DNA of 60,670 nt from Chlamydiota bacterium (GCA_022601345.1 JAJACU010000007.1:1-60670); one strand, 5' to 3'; numbered from the stretch's first letter, positions 25,769-35,339 are shown. The notes: a model not told the origin generated them from the letters alone. Numbers and translations are program-made.

Positions 25769-26767
25769 TTACTTAAAGCTAAGCACCAAACCTTGAATTA
25801 GAACGGTCCAACCATCTACCATGACCAAAAGCAATAGTTTAAGAGGGAGCGAAATTGTCAAAGGAGATAGCATCATCATACCCATTGCAAGTAGGATATT
25901 TGAAGTGACCAAATCAATTACAAAAAATGGAAAATAAATTAACACACCTATAGCAAAAGCATCTCGCAGTTGCGAAGTAATATAAGATGGAATGAGAACG
26001 ATAAAATCTGTACGAGTTAAATCTGCTCTAAACTGCTTAGGAAATATGCGGTAGGCCATTTGGTAAAAGCGGTTAAGCGTTCCTTGTGCCGTATTTTTAT
26101 TGAGGAACTCTCTAAGCGGCTCTTTAGTATGGCTAATAGCTCCCATTACGTATTGGGCAGTTTCAGAGGAAACAAGCTTTGTAGGTGCGTTATTATGGAT
26201 ATAGCTTTTTGCTGAATCATACATTGCAAGGCCTGTTGGAAACATAATGTAAAATGTTAAGAGCAAGGCAATACCATTAACAACTTGGTTAGGTGGTGCT
26301 TGTTGGACTCCTAGTGCATTTCTCAAAAGAGATATAACAACTACAATTTTAATGTAGGAAGTAAGCATCATAATCACCCAAGGAAGTACAGCAAGACCGG
26401 CTAGTACGGCCACTTCTACTGCAATAGGTGGGGTTCCTTTTGAAACAAGAGATTGACTTGCTGGTAGCTGAGGAAAAGATGATCCTGTTGCAGTTCCTTC
26501 ACTAAAAAGTTGCTTTACGGCATTTTCTGAGCTAGCTGAAGATAAAACCCCTGATGAACCAGATGATTTTGTTTTTGACTTACTTTTTGAAGTAGATGAA
26601 CTGGATTTTCCTGAACGAGTAGCTGGTTGAGATTTTGAAGTTTTAGTTGCAGATGAGGATTGAGTGGTCTTTCCTGCCTTTACAGATGATTTTGAAGATT
26701 GAGCGTGCAGCCCTTGGACTTGCAAGCACATCACTATCAAAAATAAAGTTATCCACAATTTCTTCAC
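25769..26767 (-). CDS. sctR: Type III secretion export apparatus protein SctR, with Ser/Lys-rich N-terminal extension
   Basis: FliP/YscR family core protein of the export gate. The family core starts near residue 115 (PPIAVEVAVLAGLAVLPWVIMMLTSYIK in outline) and runs to the end, with LRNALGVQQAPPNQV as the signature. 332 residues is long because a signal peptide (about 1-22) is followed by some 60 residues made almost only of Ser, Lys, Thr and Ala. Non-chlamydial SctR is about 217 residues. The extension would lie in the periplasm. It is two bases after sctL. Confidence 0.95.
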   Translation of the reverse strand: MKKLWITLFLIVMCLQVQGLHAQSSKSSVKAGKTTQSSSATKTSKSQPATRSGKSSSSTSKSKSKTKSSGSSGVLSSASSENAVKQLFSEGTATGSSFPQLPASQSLVSKGTPPIAVEVAVLAGLAVLPWVIMMLTSYIKIVVVISLLRNALGVQQAPPNQVVNGIALLLTFYIMFPTGLAMYDSAKSYIHNNAPTKLVSSETAQYVMGAISHTKEPLREFLNKNTAQGTLNRFYQMAYRIFPKQFRADLTRTDFIVLIPSYITSQLRDAFAIGVLIYFPFFVIDLVTSNILLAMGMMMLSPLTISLPLKLLLLVMVDGWTVLIQGLVLSFK

Positions 26768-26769
26768 GG

Positions 26770-27402
26770 CTATTTCTTCTTTTTATTTAATAAATCTTCA
26801 AATGTATTTTCAATGGTTGCCCATAGGCTCTCAATACGTGAGTCAATGATGCCCGATTCTGTTTCTATAATCGCACCACCAATACTGATATCTTCTCTGG
26901 CTTGAATAGCAAAGCTTTCCACTTGCTCAAAGACTGCTTTGAGTTTTTCTCTATGTTCTTGAAAAGTGTCTAAATCTTGTTTGTTAACAAAGATACTTAC
27001 ATGTTTATGACTCGCAACAGATTTTAAATTTTTTGCAATGATATCAACTACTGTTGAAGAATCTTGAGCAAGCTCCCTACCAATAATTTTTTTAGTGGTA
27101 ATTAGAGCTATTTTTGCAATGACCTTTTCAACATCTTTTCTTACTTTTTCTTTTTCTTTTTCAAAAAGTTTAATTTGATTTGCCCATTGATCTAATCCTT
27201 CTTTAAAACCTTTTTCCTTTGATTCTTCAAAGAGCCTTTCCCCTTCTTTTGCTATATCTGCTCGATGTTCGATGCCTTCTTTTTTAATTTCTTCTAAAAG
27301 TTCTTTAGCTTCTATTAACTGGGAAAAATCTTCTTGAGGAATCATTTTGATCCCAGGAGCTAATCGAGCTTCTTTTTTTGAGATTAAAGTAAGTACTTTC
27401 AT
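26770..27402 (-). CDS. sctL: Type III secretion stator protein SctL
   Basis: HrpE/YscL/FliH family regulator that tethers the SctN ATPase. 210 residues, soluble. A long charged coiled coil (about 25-100, with LLEEIKKEGIEHRADIAKEGE in pieces) precedes the C-terminal V-type ATPase E-subunit-like domain with IIGRELA and IGGAIIETESGIIDSRIE, the latter a clear family mark. Its start overlaps the sctK stop by four bases and it ends two bases before sctR. Confidence 0.93.
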   Translation of the reverse strand: MKVLTLISKKEARLAPGIKMIPQEDFSQLIEAKELLEEIKKEGIEHRADIAKEGERLFEESKEKGFKEGLDQWANQIKLFEKEKEKVRKDVEKVIAKIALITTKKIIGRELAQDSSTVVDIIAKNLKSVASHKHVSIFVNKQDLDTFQEHREKLKAVFEQVESFAIQAREDISIGGAIIETESGIIDSRIESLWATIENTFEDLLNKKKK

Positions 27403-28268
27403 GATATATCTTCACTCTCTTTTAAAGATTTGCAAGTCTCTAAGACTTGTTTGGTGTAGTAGGGTGTGTGTTGGTTAGGGACGCATCTTCTTACAACAGA
27501 CAAAAATTCTTTTCCTCGCCCTTTATCGAGTATATGAGCCAAATGCCAAACTAAAAAACTATTCGCATTTGCTAAGGCAATTGCTAACCGTAAAAGCCCT
27601 CTTTTTTCTAAAAAATTCGCAAAACTACGGTCATCCTCAAGGTTTTTGCTAATGTCTTTTGTTGAAGAGGGTAAAGGGTCGTTGTACTTTTTTTGAGCCT
27701 CTTTAAAAAGCTTTTTTTGCTCCGGTGAGAAAAATTTGTTAAGTTCTTTAAGAGTTTTTTTATCAACAATCTTTTTCGACATATTAGCAATGTCAAAAAT
27801 ACCAAGTTTATGAATGGCATACACAAGCTGTTGTTTTTTAATCTTAGTAAGGAAAAAAAAATTAGAATGAGAAAAAAAACAAGTTGGAGGCAGCTGTTCA
27901 TATCCGAGTTCTTTCAAGAGTTTTTGTGAAAGAAACTTTTGGACTAAAGGAGACATTGCTTTAGAGGAAGGCTTGATTTGCAAATTTTTTTGAAGCTTTT
28001 TACTTTGCTCATCACTAAAAATTGAAAGAAGCTCTCTTTGTGCACTTTTCGAGCATTTTTTTAGTGCTTCTAAGTACCACGAATAATGAAAACTATGAAT
28101 GGTTTGATCTACAGGGTCCAAATGCAAGGCAATGGGCTCATCATCTTTTGGGATAGAGGCCAATTGCGTGCGCTCTTTTTCATCAAAGTACTTTAAATAG
28201 GAATCAAAGTCATCTTTGTGAGCGTGGTAAATCAGTTTTTGAAGGGTCTCTCGGCTTCCTTCTTGCAT
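27399..28268 (-). CDS. sctK: SctK-like type III secretion accessory protein
   Basis: 289 residues, Lys/Leu-rich, soluble, poorly conserved. The identification rests mainly on position: exactly between sctJ and sctL, where Chlamydia has the CdsK-type gene, with a four-base overlap into sctL and 29 bases after sctJ. Sequence features compatible with an SctK/OrgA-type sorting-platform protein are the helical makeup and the absence of membrane segments. SctK links the cytoplasmic ring to SctQ and SctL. Confidence 0.75.
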   Translation of the reverse strand: MQEGSRETLQKLIYHAHKDDFDSYLKYFDEKERTQLASIPKDDEPIALHLDPVDQTIHSFHYSWYLEALKKCSKSAQRELLSIFSDEQSKKLQKNLQIKPSSKAMSPLVQKFLSQKLLKELGYEQLPPTCFFSHSNFFFLTKIKKQQLVYAIHKLGIFDIANMSKKIVDKKTLKELNKFFSPEQKKLFKEAQKKYNDPLPSSTKDISKNLEDDRSFANFLEKRGLLRLAIALANANSFLVWHLAHILDKGRGKEFLSVVRRCVPNQHTPYYTKQVLETCKSLKESEDIS

Positions 28269-28297
28269 AGTGTTCTCCTAGCTAAACACTGAATTTA

Positions 28298-29269
28298 TTA
28301 AAGATCATCTTCTGTTTTAGTATCAGCTGGTGGTTCTTCGTCATCTTCCTCTTTTGTTTGAACATCATCGGCTTTTATTTCGACTTCCATAGGTTCTAAT
28401 GAAAAGAAGGATTTAAAACTTTTGAATCGTTTAAGAACGTATTGCATTTTCCATGCTACCCAAGCAAGTGTTAAAATAACCAGCAACAAGAAGAAACAAA
28501 ATAAAAACAATATTGTTCTAAAAGATCCAGCAGAGTCTTGTGAGACTACAACAGACCAGATCTTTACAAAATCTTGGTTACCCCAAGGAGTTGCTTTAGA
28601 CTTAGGCTCTAAAGAGCGAAGGTTAATATCTGTAAAGCGAGCTCGGTCAGTGACGACAGTAACATCTTCATATCTTAAGTCTACAATACTTCCAGAGATG
28701 TAACGTCTAATTTTTTGAAACAGTAAATTATTGGGGTTGTCTAAGATTCCATCATGTTTGATAAAAACAGAGGCCTTAGGCAATTCTTTTTGAGCTTCAG
28801 GGTTAAAGTTGTCTTCCTTAGGAAAAGAAATTTGCACCTCTGCATCTAATACACCGTCAATTTTTCTTAAAGTTGTTCCAAGTTGCTCATTAAGCCCTGC
28901 GTTGTATCTAATTTCTTCTTCTTTGTCTGTTTTCATCATTCCTTGGCCTGGGAAAACATCTAAGAGATTAACTCCTGGGCTTCGTGGCAATCCAATGCGG
29001 TTTAAAATAGCTAAAGCTTCCGTTGCTCGCATGCTATCAACCGTAATATCCCACATGTTGTCTGATGATTGGGCCCCAGCTCCGGATGATTTCACAAGAA
29101 CTTTTTGAGCCATAATCCCTTTACTTTCGAGTAGAACAAGAATTTGATTTGCGTCTCTCTCATCAACATTTGTTAAAATGGTTTGCGGTTTACCACAGCT
29201 TGCAAAGGTGACGAGTATTAGGGCTAAAGATAAAAATAGTCCTAATTTTTTCATCGAAGAATACAACAT
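28298..29269 (-). CDS. sctJ: Type III secretion inner-membrane ring lipoprotein SctJ
   Basis: YscJ/FliF family. 323 residues. A signal peptide with lipobox (VTFASC) gives a lipidated cysteine near residue 25. Two ring-building modules follow: DERDANQILVLLESKGI, then the linker with LPRSPGVNLLDVFPGQGMM and the second module with GLNEQLGTTLRKIDGVLDAEVQISFP. A C-terminal transmembrane helix lies near 250-272, with an acidic tail. The start at 29269 has a GAGAG about seven bases upstream; an ATG at 29254 would give a shorter leader (MKKLGLFL). First gene of the T3SS operon here. Confidence 0.95.
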   Translation of the reverse strand: MLYSSMKKLGLFLSLALILVTFASCGKPQTILTNVDERDANQILVLLESKGIMAQKVLVKSSGAGAQSSDNMWDITVDSMRATEALAILNRIGLPRSPGVNLLDVFPGQGMMKTDKEEEIRYNAGLNEQLGTTLRKIDGVLDAEVQISFPKEDNFNPEAQKELPKASVFIKHDGILDNPNNLLFQKIRRYISGSIVDLRYEDVTVVTDRARFTDINLRSLEPKSKATPWGNQDFVKIWSVVVSQDSAGSFRTILFLFCFFLLLVILTLAWVAWKMQYVLKRFKSFKSFFSLEPMEVEIKADDVQTKEEDDEEPPADTKTEDDL

Positions 29270-29667
29270 TAAAACTCTCTCAAAAAAAATTACTTAATTT
29301 TCCTTATATAAGTATTATGACAATTAGGTGGTATGTTTTTTTTTAAAACTTTTTATGTTCAACAAACAAAGTAAATAAAGATAAGCATTAGAATGCTTTG
29401 TATTAGTTTAAAATTATTACTATAACAGGTTTCTTGATCAAAGCTAAATCTAGAATTTTAAAAATAAATGATTAAAGTATCTTTTGTTGGAATGGCGCTC
29501 AAAGTTTTAACTTTGTGAAGGTTTTATTTTAAATAATAAACATTTGTAAGAGTTTGTTTTTTATATTTAGGAATTAAATTAATTCTTTTAAATAATTGCT
29601 TTTTATCTTCATTTTTAATAAAATCGTTACTGTTTAATGTTACTATCGCTTGAATAAAAGGATGACA
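29270..29667. other. AT-rich intergenic region between sctJ and the DMT transporter
   Basis: About 400 bases with no open frame of note. It must contain the promoters of the divergent T3SS operon and transporter. Only weak hairpins are visible (29383-29398 and 29500-29515) and one short palindrome (29571-29585). No convincing -35/-10 pair with 17-base spacing was found for either gene. Confidence 0.5.
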
Positions 29668-30591
29668 ATGTATTTAGTATTTGCTCTCTATGCCCTATTT
29701 GCTAGTGTTTTTACAATTGGTAAAGTTGCACTTGCTAGTGCCTCTCCATTTTTTATTGTCGGCTCTCGTATGGCACTTGCTGGATCAGCGATGGTCATTT
29801 TCCAGCTTATTAAAGATAAAAAAGCATTTAAAATGACCTTTCAAAGCTGGGTGAGTGTTTGCTTGTTTGCCTTATTAGGGATTTATATCACCAACGTTTG
29901 TGAATTTTGGTCACTGCAGTTTCTAACATCATCCAAGACGTGCTTTTTATACAGTGCCATTCCATTTGTGAGCGCATTTTTCTCTTACCTAATCTTGAAA
30001 GAGACAATGACGCGCAAAAAATGGTGGGGGCTTTGCATTGGTCTTGTTGGAATAATACCTATTATGCTCTCTGGTTCTTCTTTGTCACAGCTTGGAGGCC
30101 TTTTTATTTTTTCTTGGCCAGAAATAGTTATGATGATTGCAATAATTACATCAGCGCTTGGATGGATTTACTTGAGAAAGACTGTAGCGCATGAAACTAT
30201 TAATTTGTTTGTTGCAAATGGATTAGGTATGTTGATCGGTGGAATTGTAACGCTTGGCCATTCATATTTCGTAGAAGTGTGGAGTCCTGTGCCTGTAATG
30301 AACTGGGCTGGCTTTATCAAGTCAGGCATAGCCTTGTTAATTGTCTCAAATTTACTTGCCTATAACTTGTATGGCTTCCTTTTAAAACGCTACTCTGCAA
30401 CATTTATGTCTTTTGCAGGCCTTTCAACACCATTTTTTGCATCTCTCTTTGGATGGGTCTTTTTACGAGAAGTTGTGCCATGGCCCCTCTGGGTTGGTCT
30501 TGGGATCTTGTCTATAGGGCTGGTCTTATTTCACCAAGAAGAGATCAAATCAAAAGGTTTTGCAGTTCGAGTTGCTGAGAAAACTACTTAG
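29668..30591 (+). CDS. EamA/DMT-superfamily transporter
   Basis: 307 residues from the ATG at 29668, chosen because AAAAGGA lies six bases upstream (a TTG at 29650 and ATG at 29662 are also in frame). Ten hydrophobic segments form two EamA repeats: the first about 1-135 with GSRMALAG, the second about 150-295 ending with SLFGWVFLREVVPW. DMT proteins of this kind exchange metabolites; in Chlamydiae and Rickettsiae one such protein carries S-adenosylmethionine, but the substrate here cannot be read. It converges on the next gene with a four-base overlap of stops. Confidence 0.9.
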   Translation: MYLVFALYALFASVFTIGKVALASASPFFIVGSRMALAGSAMVIFQLIKDKKAFKMTFQSWVSVCLFALLGIYITNVCEFWSLQFLTSSKTCFLYSAIPFVSAFFSYLILKETMTRKKWWGLCIGLVGIIPIMLSGSSLSQLGGLFIFSWPEIVMMIAIITSALGWIYLRKTVAHETINLFVANGLGMLIGGIVTLGHSYFVEVWSPVPVMNWAGFIKSGIALLIVSNLLAYNLYGFLLKRYSATFMSFAGLSTPFFASLFGWVFLREVVPWPLWVGLGILSIGLVLFHQEEIKSKGFAVRVAEKTT

Positions 30592-31571
30592 TTACATTTC
30601 TTTTTTAATTTTGAAGAAACATATTGAAAGTCAGGTCCATAAGCATTTGGAAGCTGGCTTTCCACTTTTATAAACCTTTCAATATCTTTTTTATCTTTAA
30701 GTCCAAGGCAGGCTAAGACTAGGTGAACAACTAGGTTTGGAAGGTTTAACACGTGGCTGTTATGGAGTATTTCCAAAGCAGCTTTTGCAAATGTTGTATT
30801 TTCACCGAAGCTTATTAGACAAATAGCGGCTTTTTCATTGTCATGTGTAAATGGCTCATTTTGGAGCACCTGCATAAGAAAGTCAAAAGCAGGGGCGCCT
30901 ATATTTTTGAGGGCAGAGATAACAGCTTCTTCATGTTGAAAGTGATCTACTTTTATGCTTTCAAATAGAGGAACAATTGCTTTCTCGCATTTCATCAGCC
31001 CTAAGCTTGTTGCAGCGTGAGTGGGTGTTTTCCCGTATCCAGGGAAAAGAGGATCTAAAAATTCTTCTGAGCGAAGAATGTCTATTAGATAGTGAGAAGC
31101 TTTTTCATTTTTAGATAGCTGTATTATTTCAGCTTTTGGGTCGTGCTCTTCTGTTAGAATCAAATCTGAAAGTAAACTTGGAATAGAGTTAGCATCTTGA
31201 GCAATCGAATGAAGTTTTCTCAGTCCTTGATAAAGCTGAAGGACATTTTTGATTTGCTTTTGCTCTGTTTTTGATAATCTGACTGCAGATAAATCTTGCC
31301 CAACTTTTTCTTCTATTTCAGCGAGCTTTTGAATGTTAAAGAAATCAAACTCTGTGCAGCAACCTGGGCCTTCATTTTGATAGTATTCAAGCATAAAGGC
31401 AAACTTTCCTCCAAAATGAGCATTACGGTGCATAAGGATGAGGTTAGCTATGTCATCTGGCATGGGCAGAAGATCTGCGTCATAGTAGTGCTCTTCAAGA
31501 GTATGTGTATCATCAGCTAAATCTTGGGGTTCATCGTTAACGTGTTTGATAAGTTCTTTAAAAGATGACAT
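30588..31571 (-). CDS. HEAT-like repeat protein of unknown function
   Basis: 327 residues, soluble, acidic N-terminus, not assigned to a named family. The second half contains three or four helical repeats of about 35-40 residues that look HEAT-like: THAATSLGLMKCEKAIVPLF, EEAVISALKNIGAPAFDFL and EKAAICLISFGENTTFAKA. Two adjacent cysteines (GPGCC) lie near residue 72. Its ATG shares one base with the lipA stop, so it belongs to the lpdA-lipA operon. A role as scaffold or partner is possible; a link with lipoylation is only positional. Confidence 0.85.
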   Translation of the reverse strand: MSSFKELIKHVNDEPQDLADDTHTLEEHYYDADLLPMPDDIANLILMHRNAHFGGKFAFMLEYYQNEGPGCCTEFDFFNIQKLAEIEEKVGQDLSAVRLSKTEQKQIKNVLQLYQGLRKLHSIAQDANSIPSLLSDLILTEEHDPKAEIIQLSKNEKASHYLIDILRSEEFLDPLFPGYGKTPTHAATSLGLMKCEKAIVPLFESIKVDHFQHEEAVISALKNIGAPAFDFLMQVLQNEPFTHDNEKAAICLISFGENTTFAKAALEILHNSHVLNLPNLVVHLVLACLGLKDKKDIERFIKVESQLPNAYGPDFQYVSSKLKKKCN

Positions 31572-32533
31572 TATTTATTCTCCTCAAATTTCCTTTGGAC
31601 TAAGTCCGCATTATAGCTAGAGCGAACAAAAGGTCCACTATAGACAAATTTTATGCCGATCTCTCGGCCATATGTTGAATATTCTTCAAATTCTTTAGGG
31701 GTAATAAAAGCCTTAACTCGCAGCTTCTTTGGGTTGGGCTGTAAATATTGGCCTATAGTTACAACGTCACAACCAGCTTTTTGAAGGTCTGCAAGCGCTT
31801 CGAACACCTGCTCTTTGGTTTCTCCAAGGCCGACCATAATCCCTGATTTAATAAGTAGGTGAGGAGCTTTCTTTTTGACATATTTTAAGATGTTCAAAGT
31901 GCGCTCGTAGGTGGCTTTATGTCGCACTCTTGGAGTCAGCTCTCTTACCGTTTCCAAGTTGTAATTAAAGATCTTAATATCTGATGAAATAACCGTGTCA
32001 ATTGCATCGTAGTTTTCTTCAAAATCAGATGTTAAAACTTCAACAGTGCCCCCTGGAACTTCTTTGCGAATTTCACTGATAATATTTGAAAGTTGCCCTG
32101 CTCCTCCATCGGGTAGGTCGTCACGAGCTACCATAGTCAAAACAATGTGTTTAAGTCCTAGTTTTTTAGAGGCTAGGGCAACTTTTTGTGGCTCATCTTT
32201 ATCTAATGCTTTTGGGGTTTTAGAAAAGTCAATATCACAAAACCCACAGTTTCTTGTGCACTCTTTTCCAAGAGTTAGAAACGTTGCTGTTTTTTTGGAA
32301 AAGCATTCAAGTAAGTTAGGACATTTTGCTTCTTCGCATACAGTAGGAAGGTGATCTTGCCCTAAAATTTGGTTTGTCTTCCAAAGTAGATCTCCCTTAG
32401 GAAGCTTTCTATGTAGCCATGAAGGGAAGCGTCCATTGTTGACAATGCGCCCGCTTTGCTTAGCTTCAGGGTTCTCTGGCAATACGTTTTTTTTCACTTT
32501 GGGTCTAGGGTCAAATAGATCGTTTGATTCCAT
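31571..32533 (-). CDS. lipA: Lipoyl synthase
   Basis: Radical SAM enzyme inserting sulfur into octanoyl groups to make lipoate on E2/H proteins. 320 residues. Both 4Fe-4S sites are visible: the auxiliary cluster CEEAKCPNLLEC and the radical SAM CTRNCGFC. Further marks are VLTMVARDDLPDGGA, FNYNLETV and the C-terminal RSSYNAD, which carries the serine ligand. It shares one base with lpdA upstream and one with the HEAT-like gene downstream. Confidence 0.98.
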   Translation of the reverse strand: MESNDLFDPRPKVKKNVLPENPEAKQSGRIVNNGRFPSWLHRKLPKGDLLWKTNQILGQDHLPTVCEEAKCPNLLECFSKKTATFLTLGKECTRNCGFCDIDFSKTPKALDKDEPQKVALASKKLGLKHIVLTMVARDDLPDGGAGQLSNIISEIRKEVPGGTVEVLTSDFEENYDAIDTVISSDIKIFNYNLETVRELTPRVRHKATYERTLNILKYVKKKAPHLLIKSGIMVGLGETKEQVFEALADLQKAGCDVVTIGQYLQPNPKKLRVKAFITPKEFEEYSTYGREIGIKFVYSGPFVRSSYNADLVQRKFEENK

Positions 32534-33924
32534 TATTTTTTCCTTTTAGGTGGAAAGTGAATAGGGGTATCGTTGGCTACTAGAGCTGCCTCTAGCCATG
32601 CTTCTGCAACAGTTGGGTGTGCATGGATAGTGTCTGCAACGTCATCTAATGTTAGCTCACAGCGAATAGCTAGGGCCAGTTCAGCAATAATTGCTGAAGC
32701 TTCATGACCAATAACTTGGCCTCCAATAACTTGATTAGTTTTTTTATCAGCCACAATTTGTACAAAACCAGAGGTTTCATTAGTAGCTTGAGATTTTCCA
32801 AGAGCCATAAAAGGGTATTTACCAATCTTATAGTCGATTTTTTTCTCTGCAGCTTCATGGGGAAGAAGTCCAACAGTTGCAATTTCAGGGTTAGTAAATA
32901 CTACTGCAGGAACAGCATTATAATGCATTTTAGCAGGGACACCTAAGGCGTTGCTTGCAGCAACAAGACCTTGGTGAGATGCTACGTGCGCTAACATCCA
33001 CTGACCGGTAATGTCGCCAATGGCATAGATCTCAGAGACCTCTGTTTCCATACGCTCATTGGTTTCAATAACACCGCGGTTTGTCGTCAACCCAGCAGCT
33101 TCCAAGCCAATTTTATCGGTATTTAGACTACGACCTATTGAAACAAGTGCCATCTCAGCATGTACGGGAGGAGCATCCTTTAGCTTTACGGTAACTCCTT
33201 TATCAGTTTTGTCAATGCCTTCAACCATAACTTGAGTGTGAATTTGAATGCCTTTCTTCTCAAAGATTTTAGTGAGCTCTCCAGCAAGCTCTGGTCCTTG
33301 TGCAGGTATAATAGAATTCATGGCTTCTAAAATATGAATTTCTACACCTAAGTCAGCAAAGCACGATGCAAACTCACAGCCTATGTATCCGCCACCTACT
33401 ATAGCTAAGCTTTTTGGTAATGTTTCTAATTGCAAAATAGAAGTTGAAGATAAGATTTTTTCATGGTCAAAGGGGAACGCTGGGATCTCTTTGGGCTCTG
33501 ACCCTGTTGCAATAATAATTTTTCCCCCGTGGAGAACTTCGTTATCTTCACCTATAACTTTAATTGTCTTAGGATCGGTGAATTTTCCAAAACCACGAAA
33601 GATTTTAACTTGGTTGGCTTCAACCAGTTTTGTTAAGCTAGATCTGATTTTGCTTACAACCGAGTTCTTACGATTTGCCATTTGGTCAAAATGTATTTTT
33701 GGCTCAGAAACTTCAATCCCAAATTCATCTGCATGACGAATCTGGTGAGCTAAATGAGCGTTTGCAAGGAGAGTCTTAGAGGGTATACATCCTCTGTTTA
33801 GGCAGGTTCCTCCCATTTCAAGAGATTCTACAAGAGCTACCTTAGCATTGAGCTGAGCGGCTTTAATAGCTGCTACGTAACCCCCAGGTCCACCACCAAT
33901 GACAATCACATCAAACTTCTGCAT
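32533..33924 (-). CDS. lpdA: Dihydrolipoyl dehydrogenase
   Basis: E3 flavoenzyme of 2-oxoacid dehydrogenase complexes. From the ATG at 33924 (MQKFDVIVIGGGPGGY) it has 463 residues, the family length. An FAD site GGGPGG is followed by the redox disulfide GGTCLNRGCIPSK, the NAD site VGGGYIGCEFA and the C-terminal catalytic HAHPTVAEAW. Longer frames exist upstream (to 34011) but add a non-conserved hydrophobic leader. Overlap with lipA by one base indicates an operon, as in Chlamydia. Confidence 0.97.
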   Translation of the reverse strand: MQKFDVIVIGGGPGGYVAAIKAAQLNAKVALVESLEMGGTCLNRGCIPSKTLLANAHLAHQIRHADEFGIEVSEPKIHFDQMANRKNSVVSKIRSSLTKLVEANQVKIFRGFGKFTDPKTIKVIGEDNEVLHGGKIIIATGSEPKEIPAFPFDHEKILSSTSILQLETLPKSLAIVGGGYIGCEFASCFADLGVEIHILEAMNSIIPAQGPELAGELTKIFEKKGIQIHTQVMVEGIDKTDKGVTVKLKDAPPVHAEMALVSIGRSLNTDKIGLEAAGLTTNRGVIETNERMETEVSEIYAIGDITGQWMLAHVASHQGLVAASNALGVPAKMHYNAVPAVVFTNPEIATVGLLPHEAAEKKIDYKIGKYPFMALGKSQATNETSGFVQIVADKKTNQVIGGQVIGHEASAIIAELALAIRCELTLDDVADTIHAHPTVAEAWLEAALVANDTPIHFPPKRKK

Positions 33925-34318
33925 CTTTAAAAACATCCTTCTAGTTACTATAAATCCACATATAAAGATTATTTGAAGAGTTGGCAACCCAAACTCAAAA
34001 ATTTTGTTCATTATACCTAAAAATGAGTAAAAACAAAAAGGCTAAAAGAAGGTAACTGCAATTGTTTTGAAAAAGTTGTAATTTAAAATTTTAAATACTT
34101 CAAAAAACACCTTTAAATAGAGTTGGGTCCATTTTAGTAGTAATCTAGGCTAGATCTGTTGTAGTTAGTAAACCTAGTTTACTCATAGAAATGGATTATA
34201 ATTTAGGTGTTTTTGAGCATCTTTCATAAGAGATGTTTCTTATAAACTTGCTTGTTTTATTTTATTTAATTCTAGAAAATCATCCGTATTTAATAAGCAT
34301 AAATGCGGGATTGTAAAT
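33925..34318. other. Intergenic region between lpdA and the sulfotransferase-like gene
   Basis: About 390 AT-rich bases separating divergent genes. No gene, RNA or clear repeat is recognised. Short weak inverted repeats (for example CATCT...AGATG near 34220) are within what base composition would give. Confidence 0.5.
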
Positions 34319-35149
34319 ATGTCAGTTAGCTTAAAGTCACCTATCGCGAGCTCTATCAGTGCAGCTACCACTGTTAGAAAGGATCTTTATGAGGAAAATA
34401 TCTCTAATTATTCACGGCCAGTTCAATTTTATAGCTTAAGAAAATCGGGTACAAATTTGATAAAGAAATTTATGTCCTTAATACGTGTTAGAGAAAAGGT
34501 ATATCAACCACAAATACATATAGACACCGTTAATATTTCGAGGCTAAGTGCGAATAAAAATTATATTGTCTCTGTTAGAGACCCAAGAGATCAATTGGTG
34601 AGCTTGGCAAATTGGAGAGTTAGTGATTCTTATGTTGCAATCGAAAGAGGTAAGGGTAATTTTTCAAAAGAAGCCAGGCAAAAGTTTTTAAAGTTAAAGA
34701 GCATGACCCTTCAAGAAAGGGTTCATTTTGTTTTATCTTCTACATTTGATCAGGGTATTAGGTATAAGTCTTACGAAAATATTTTGTCACTCAAGGAAAA
34801 ATTTCCGGAAAATGTTTATGTAATAAAGTTTGAAGATTTCATTGGGCCTAATAGAGGGGGTTCTGCTAAAAACAAACAAATAGATGTCTTAAGAAAAATA
34901 GGTCAGATTTGTAGGAATAAGATATTTCCTAAAAATAGATTGGTTTCTTGTTCCAATGAAATGATGGGTGAAACTTCAACCTTTACAACAGTTAAGGTAA
35001 AGGTAGGACAGTGGAAGTCTGCTCTTTCTGCAGATAGTATTCGTTTGGTTAAATCGGAACTAAATAAATATATTTTGGCTTTGGGATACGAAACAGATCC
35101 TGATTGGGACGTCGCATATCTTGAGGGTCTTGAAAAAAGAAAAGCATGA
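34319..35149 (+). CDS. Sulfotransferase-domain protein
   Basis: 276 residues. The PAPS 5'-phosphosulfate-binding loop is seen as FYSLRKSGTNLIKK (37-50, compare the family YPKSGTT). The 3'-phosphate-binding motif is YIVSVRDPRDQLVSL (82-96). KFEDF follows near 175, and the C-terminal STFTTVKVKVGQWK mimics the RKGxxGDWK loop. The N-terminal 30 residues are Ser/Ala-rich without a hydrophobic leader, which would suit a type III substrate. Sulfotransferases are uncommon in Chlamydiae. The enzyme would need PAPS, perhaps taken from the host cytosol. It is a single gene with weak Shine-Dalgarno. Confidence 0.8.
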   Translation: MSVSLKSPIASSISAATTVRKDLYEENISNYSRPVQFYSLRKSGTNLIKKFMSLIRVREKVYQPQIHIDTVNISRLSANKNYIVSVRDPRDQLVSLANWRVSDSYVAIERGKGNFSKEARQKFLKLKSMTLQERVHFVLSSTFDQGIRYKSYENILSLKEKFPENVYVIKFEDFIGPNRGGSAKNKQIDVLRKIGQICRNKIFPKNRLVSCSNEMMGETSTFTTVKVKVGQWKSALSADSIRLVKSELNKYILALGYETDPDWDVAYLEGLEKRKA

Positions 35150-35339
35150 AAAATGACGAAAATAAGTTGCACTAGGTTGTCAAATCTGCCTTGGCTCTTT
35201 AAGAGCTTAAACAGCGTCATCAAAATAAAGGTCTTTACTTTTTGACGAATTATTTTTTTTTCTCCATACTGGCGAACTTGAAAGAAGCGGCTTGAAAACT
35301 TTTAGAAATTGAGTCATACGCAATCAAAAGGAAAATAAA

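Noticed and set aside
29383-29515. Hairpins near 29383-29398 and 29500-29515 as terminators or small RNAs
   Set aside because: Stems of six A/T-rich pairs without a following T-run; not distinguishable from background.
6521-29585. Shared palindrome AATTAAATTAATT upstream of the small membrane protein (6522-6534) and of the DMT transporter (29572-29584)
   Set aside because: It consists only of A and T, and such palindromes arise often by chance in this composition.
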